Assembly: GCA_005800865.1 (NCBI GenBank)
Contig: SYEI01000065.1
Location: 1 to 9,001, forward strand
From: Bacteroidota bacterium
GTDB lineage: Bacteria > Bacteroidota > Bacteroidia > B-17B0 > Aurantibacillaceae
DNA: 9,001 nucleotides
Direction: 5' to 3'
Positions 6,156 to 9,001 of the stretch are shown piece by piece. The notes beneath the pieces are model-generated. The model saw only the letters and a program-made list of their open reading frames with translations, had not been told where the DNA came from and made no database searches. Every line of letters starts with the position of its first letter. Within the stretch, counting starts at the first letter, position 1. The position numbers and the translations under genes are program-made.

Positions 6156-6803
6156 TTAGTTATTCGATTCAAAAACTTCAACTTCGGCAAGTGGGCTAAA
6201 TAAATACACCGAGCCAGTGCTAATTTCTTTACAACGGTAACGTTTACGAAGTTTCTCCCCTTTTTCAAAAATACGAGAACCATTATATAAAAAATGGGTA
6301 CGATAAGGTAAATGTTCTAATAATATTAAATGTCCGTTTGTATCATGCGTATCATACAATTTTAAAGTACGCATTAGGGTTGCATCACTACAACTGGCAG
6401 CGGCTGGATTTTGCAAATATTTACGCAATGCATACAAAACATCTAAAGGCAAATTATCCGTACTTAAAAAAGGTGTCATTAAAATCCTAAACGATTCCTT
6501 CCATTCTTGTCCGTGAGGAGCAACCGTATTACGATGCTTATTAAAGGTATGTAAATGCGCAATTTCGTGAACCAAGGTAATAAAAAACGAGTACTGATTT
6601 AAGTTATGGTTAATGGTAATGGTATGATTTAATCCATCTCGTGGCGAGGTATAGTCACCTAATTTCGTACTACGTTCTTTGGTAATTTTTAATTTAAAAT
6701 CAAATTCAATAATCCAAACAGCAATTTGAACGACGGCAAACTCCGGAATATATTTTCTTAATATTTCCGAATTACGTTGTATTTGTTGCTCGCGGAGACT
6801 CAT
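6156..6803 (-). CDS. SprT-like zinc metalloprotease-domain protein
   Basis: A 215-residue SprT-like protein (the Spartan/SprT metallopeptidase group, not the gliding protein that shares the name SprT). The zinc site is intact: HEIAH gives His79, Glu80 and His83, and a third ligand is probably His97 in APHGQEWKESF, the usual H-G-x-x-W/F motif of the family. The N-terminal part (about 1-60) is helical with a strand-like segment (FDFKLKITKERSTKLGDY) leading to the zinc helix. The C-terminal part (about 150-212) looks beta-rich. E. coli SprT has Cys pairs for a zinc ribbon; here only Cys138 and Cys191 occur, so that ribbon is absent. No signal peptide is seen. By homology it could cleave DNA-bound or other proteins, but the substrate is unknown. 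It follows gldB by 85 bases, filled by a repeat. Confidence 0.88.
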   Translation of the reverse strand: MSLREQQIQRNSEILRKYIPEFAVVQIAVWIIEFDFKLKITKERSTKLGDYTSPRDGLNHTITINHNLNQYSFFITLVHEIAHLHTFNKHRNTVAPHGQEWKESFRILMTPFLSTDNLPLDVLYALRKYLQNPAAASCSDATLMRTLKLYDTHDTNGHLILLEHLPYRTHFLYNGSRIFEKGEKLRKRYRCKEISTGSVYLFSPLAEVEVFESNN

Positions 6804-6820
6804 TCTAGAGGCAAGATAAA

Positions 6821-6871
6821 AGATTAAAGACCTACGATTAAAGATTACTAAATCTTATATCTTTAATCTTA
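6821..6871. repeat. AT-rich palindromic repeat between gldB and the sprT-like gene
   Basis: GATTAAAGAT (6836-6845) and ATCTTTAATC (6859-6868) are perfect reverse complements with a 13-base loop. A direct copy GATTAAAGA also occurs at 6822-6830, 14 bases before the second one. The block fills most of the 85-base gap after the gldB stop. It could fold in RNA from either strand and may weaken read-through from gldB, but it lacks the GC-rich stem and T run of a normal terminator. I recall GATTAAAGA-type strings as common intergenic simple repeats in this phylum. Confidence 0.55.
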
Positions 6872-6888
6872 CTTCTTTTAATACTTTT

Positions 6889-7911
6889 TTAAGGTTTGTA
6901 CTTCGATTTTGATAAAATTTTCTGCGCGTCCTTTTCGTTCATTAAATCTTCTAATGTTACATCGTCATTATGTTCCATGTAGGATTTCACAATTTGTTGA
7001 CCTAACCACATAGCAACCCTTGGTGGACACTCTTTACTAATGGCTCTTGTAAATGGTCCATCGCTAGTGAATTCAGATACTAATTTTAAATCATTGTCAT
7101 ATAGTTTGTTATCCTTAGCAAAAAAACCCCACACATTTTTTTCATATTTATCTAAATAGTTCATTTGTGCAGTTGTATACCCCATTTTTATTGAATCTTG
7201 CACATTAGGCAATAAGCCATCACATACATAAAATAGTTTACCGTAAAAAATCATGTGATTCAATAAATTATTCACAGGATCAGCGTTATCAAATTCAGTA
7301 ATTACCCAACCGCGAACGGCATCTGATAAAACGTGTTCTTTATTCATCGTACGAGTTCTAAAATTTGGCAGCTGCATCATGCTATAAAAAGGATTTTTAC
7401 TTCCTAAATACATATCCAAGCCAACACCTATAGTAGAATCAACATAAACGACATTGTATTGAAAACCACTCATAAAGGTCACAAATTGTTTTGGTGTTTT
7501 ACGTTTCGGAAAAAAAACTTTAAAGCGTTTAACAGCCTCCGTCATTTCATCTCCTATTAATTCAATATCATTATCAGAGTAAGTTTTATTTAAATCATTG
7601 TAGGCGGTTTGAATATCTTTATTTGCAATAAAACGCAACAAAGTTTGAGAATATAATGAATCGATTTTGCCTCCGTTATTAACTATGGAGGAAATATAAC
7701 GCATATAAAATGTAGAATATTTTTTTTCAAACTCTCCCATTTTTAATTGACAATTTTCAGGCGTTAAAGAAAACACATCTTTATCCAATCGCTTAAATAC
7801 AATAGGATCCAAAGTAACTTTACTAGTATCTACATCCAATTGATTGTGTTTACAGCCTGTCAAAAAATTAACAAATAAAAGGATTGCAAGAAATTTTAAA
7901 GTGTAATTCAT
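6889..7911 (-). CDS. gldB: Gliding-motility lipoprotein GldB
   Basis: A 340-residue GldB-family lipoprotein, near the family's usual length. In Flavobacterium johnsoniae GldB is required for gliding; its biochemical role is not settled. The N-terminus is a lipoprotein signal: a basic start, a hydrophobic stretch, and the lipobox LTGC with Cys20 as the lipidation site, followed by Lys21, so it should sit in a membrane facing the periplasm. Family landmarks are FKRLDKDVFSL (39-49), FFPKRKTPKQFVTF (133-146), GVGLDMYLG (162-170), MIFYGKLFYVCDGLLP (220-235), GYTTAQMNYL and the closing WLGQQIVKSYMEHN. At the place where related zinc-peptidase-like proteins carry a histidine motif, this protein reads NHMIFYGK, so a catalytic site is not apparent. 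gldC, often adjacent in Flavobacterium, is not the next gene here. The family also occurs in non-gliding species, so gliding is not proven. Confidence 0.93.
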   Translation of the reverse strand: MNYTLKFLAILLFVNFLTGCKHNQLDVDTSKVTLDPIVFKRLDKDVFSLTPENCQLKMGEFEKKYSTFYMRYISSIVNNGGKIDSLYSQTLLRFIANKDIQTAYNDLNKTYSDNDIELIGDEMTEAVKRFKVFFPKRKTPKQFVTFMSGFQYNVVYVDSTIGVGLDMYLGSKNPFYSMMQLPNFRTRTMNKEHVLSDAVRGWVITEFDNADPVNNLLNHMIFYGKLFYVCDGLLPNVQDSIKMGYTTAQMNYLDKYEKNVWGFFAKDNKLYDNDLKLVSEFTSDGPFTRAISKECPPRVAMWLGQQIVKSYMEHNDDVTLEDLMNEKDAQKILSKSKYKP

Positions 7912-7963
7912 ACCAAAATTTATATTAAATTTACCATGTTAAATTATACAAAAAACAAAACAC
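7912..7963. promoter_or_regulatory. Divergent gldB / outer-membrane protein control region
   Basis: These 52 bases separate the start codons of gldB (left) and the beta-barrel gene (right), so both genes must be controlled from here or from within each other's 5' ends. The stretch is almost entirely A and T. The nearest box-like string on the + strand is TAAATTTA (7926-7933), lacking the final G of TAnnTTTG; no full promoter can be assigned on either strand. Confidence 0.4.
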
Positions 7964-8827
7964 ATGAAAAAGATTTTACTTTTAGTTTCAAGCACTTTAT
8001 TGTTAGCTAATTCATTTGTGGCTCAAGATGCGGCCGACAAAAAATTTAGATTTGGATTAAGAGTGTCGCCTACGCCAACTTGGTTAAGAAGCACAGATAC
8101 TAAAGCTGTAGCAGGTAGTGGTGCAAAATTCGGTTTTGGATTTGGCTTACAAACCGAATTTAGAATTAACTCAACAGCATCTTTTGTTACAGGTATTGGT
8201 GGTGATTTTTTAGGCGGCAAACAAACATACAAAAACGGGCAGGGTTATGTTTTAGACAAAAACGGAGAATATACAGAATCTGATAAAACTAATTTTGAAG
8301 GAGGTCCAACTAGTTTAAATTTAAATAACACTAACAACGATAAATTTTATGTGATAAAAACACGTTCGGTTAAAACAACCTATGTAACTATACCAGTTTT
8401 ATTAAAATTAATGACAAAAGACATTGGAGGCTTTAAATACTTTGGTATGTTTGGTGGTAATATTGCTATACAAACTAAATACCGTGCCACTGATGAAATT
8501 ATGGAATTAACCTACGACGGATCAATTGCATCTCCTTATGTTGATGGTGCAACAACCACTATTACCGACATGCGACCAAAAGGTGATTTAATCCCAGTAA
8601 ATGTTGGATTAAATGTAGGCTTAGGTTTTGAATATAATATATCGGGAAGTACCTCGTTATTTGTAAATGTTAATTATTTACGTGGTTTTATCAATCAATA
8701 CCAAGGTACATCTGATATTATGGTTGATAAAATTAAAGAAAATATAAACGCAGGCACTAAGCCAGCAAAATCTAAACAAAGCGCTTTTAGCGATGGCGTG
8801 CAAATTAACATTGGTGTTTTATTTTAA
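7964..8827 (+). CDS. Secreted outer-membrane beta-barrel protein (PorT-like superfamily)
   Basis: A 287-residue protein with a Sec signal peptide (MKKILLLVSS and a following hydrophobic run, cleavage around residue 20-24) and a body of alternating strands ending in Phe (VQINIGVLF), typical of a small outer-membrane beta barrel. Strand-like segments include FRFGLRVSPTPTWL (28-41), FGFGFGLQTEFRI, YVTIPVLLKLMTK, YFGMFGGNIAIQT and VNVGLNVGLGFEYNI. Long Asn/Gly/Asp-rich loops (about 85-128) would face outwards. It belongs to the broad group annotated as PorT-family or outer membrane beta-barrel proteins in Bacteroidota. It is not the true PorT/SprT secretion component as far as I can tell, since that gene usually lies elsewhere. 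It is divergent from gldB and 75 bases upstream of nadE, with a terminator between. Ligand or cargo is unknown. Confidence 0.85.
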   Translation: MKKILLLVSSTLLLANSFVAQDAADKKFRFGLRVSPTPTWLRSTDTKAVAGSGAKFGFGFGLQTEFRINSTASFVTGIGGDFLGGKQTYKNGQGYVLDKNGEYTESDKTNFEGGPTSLNLNNTNNDKFYVIKTRSVKTTYVTIPVLLKLMTKDIGGFKYFGMFGGNIAIQTKYRATDEIMELTYDGSIASPYVDGATTTITDMRPKGDLIPVNVGLNVGLGFEYNISGSTSLFVNVNYLRGFINQYQGTSDIMVDKIKENINAGTKPAKSKQSAFSDGVQINIGVLF

Positions 8828-8849
8828 TGAAATAATTACAATTCAATAA

Positions 8850-8882
8850 AAAAAATCCCAGCATTATCGTTGGGATTTTTTA
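8850..8882 (+). terminator. Rho-independent terminator before nadE
   Basis: A stem of AAAAAATCCCAGC (8850-8862) with GTTGGGATTTTTT (8869-8881), 13 pairs counting one G-T pair, closes on a 6-base loop and ends in a T run. It lies 22 bases after the beta-barrel gene stop and 21 bases before the nadE start. nadE therefore needs its own promoter; the only box-like string in the gap is TATATTTA (8887-8894), which overlaps the terminator's tail. Confidence 0.85.
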
Positions 8883-8902
8883 TTTTTATATTTACCTTAT
8901 CT

Positions 8903-9001
8903 ATGAAACACAACGACATCATACAACATATTGTTAATTGGCTAAAAACGTATTCTGAGAGTTCAAAAACAGAGGGTTTTGTAATTGGTATCTCAGGTGG
9001 C
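8903..9001 (+). CDS. nadE: NAD+ synthetase, N-terminal fragment cut by the window edge
   Basis: The first 33 codons of an ATP-dependent NAD+ synthetase, which amidates deamido-NAD in the last step of NAD biosynthesis in the cytoplasm. The visible part reads as a helix (HNDIIQHIVNWLKTY) followed by GFVIGISGG, the start of the SGG(I/V)DS PP-loop motif that binds ATP pyrophosphate. The starting position shortly before the PP-loop fits the short NadE form without a glutaminase domain, so it should use ammonia. The rest lies beyond 9001. In Flavobacterium nadE is near gldB, and the proximity here agrees with that. Confidence 0.9.
   Translation, partial: MKHNDIIQHIVNWLKTYSESSKTEGFVIGISGG

Noticed and set aside
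6156..6803. Identity with the gliding/type IX secretion protein SprT (PorT)
   Set aside because: The name is shared but the sequence has a HEIAH zinc site and no signal peptide or barrel, so it belongs to the SprT metallopeptidase group.
7964..8827. Naming the barrel protein as true porT
   Set aside because: It fits only the broad barrel superfamily; length, loops and neighbours do not support the specific secretion component.
1..9001. CRISPR array, insertion sequence, prophage, toxin-antitoxin pair, tRNA or rRNA
   Set aside because: No regularly spaced direct repeats, transposase, integrase, small toxin-like gene pair or RNA-gene sequence was seen on either strand; the repeats found are isolated intergenic elements.

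Overview
This AT-rich window very probably comes from a member of the Bacteroidota, most likely a Flavobacteriia-like or related gliding lineage. It carries a GldB lipoprotein gene. Start codons are preceded by A/T-rich leaders without Shine-Dalgarno sequences, several promoter-like sites fit the Bacteroidota pattern (TTTG, then TAnnTTTG), and at least four dyad or repeat elements sit between genes. No plasmid, phage, IS or CRISPR signature is seen, so it reads as ordinary chromosome.

Left part (1-3716, all + strand): a pirin-family cupin with a Tat-like exported leader, a cytoplasmic YceI-family lipid-binding protein, then after a repeat element and a terminator a tight cluster of a 71-residue two-helix membrane protein, an OsmC-type peroxidase-like protein and a fused [Fe-S]/CDGSH protein. 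The first two of these abut as TAAATG and the last two overlap as ATGA. A beta-carbonic anhydrase follows with its own probable promoter and a strong terminator shared with the convergent gene. The likely common theme is redox and oxidative-stress housekeeping.

Middle part (3733-7911, all - strand): gldB (gliding-motility lipoprotein) lies upstream of a SprT-like zinc metalloprotease gene, followed by tex, an RNA-binding transcription accessory protein. The gldB-sprT gap is filled by a palindromic AT-rich repeat, and tex appears to have its own promoter.

Right part (7964-9001, + strand): divergent from gldB is a secreted outer-membrane beta-barrel protein, a terminator, and the first 33 codons of nadE (NAD+ synthetase), cut by the window edge. 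nadE close to gldB recalls the flavobacterial nadE-gldB-gldC neighbourhood, but gldC is not next to gldB here.

The window does not contain a clear new defence or mobile system. The points most worth a second look are the intergenic repeat families, the stand-alone membrane domain coupled to OsmC, the exported pirin, the dual iron-sulfur fusion, and the metalloprotease-like but apparently non-catalytic character of GldB.
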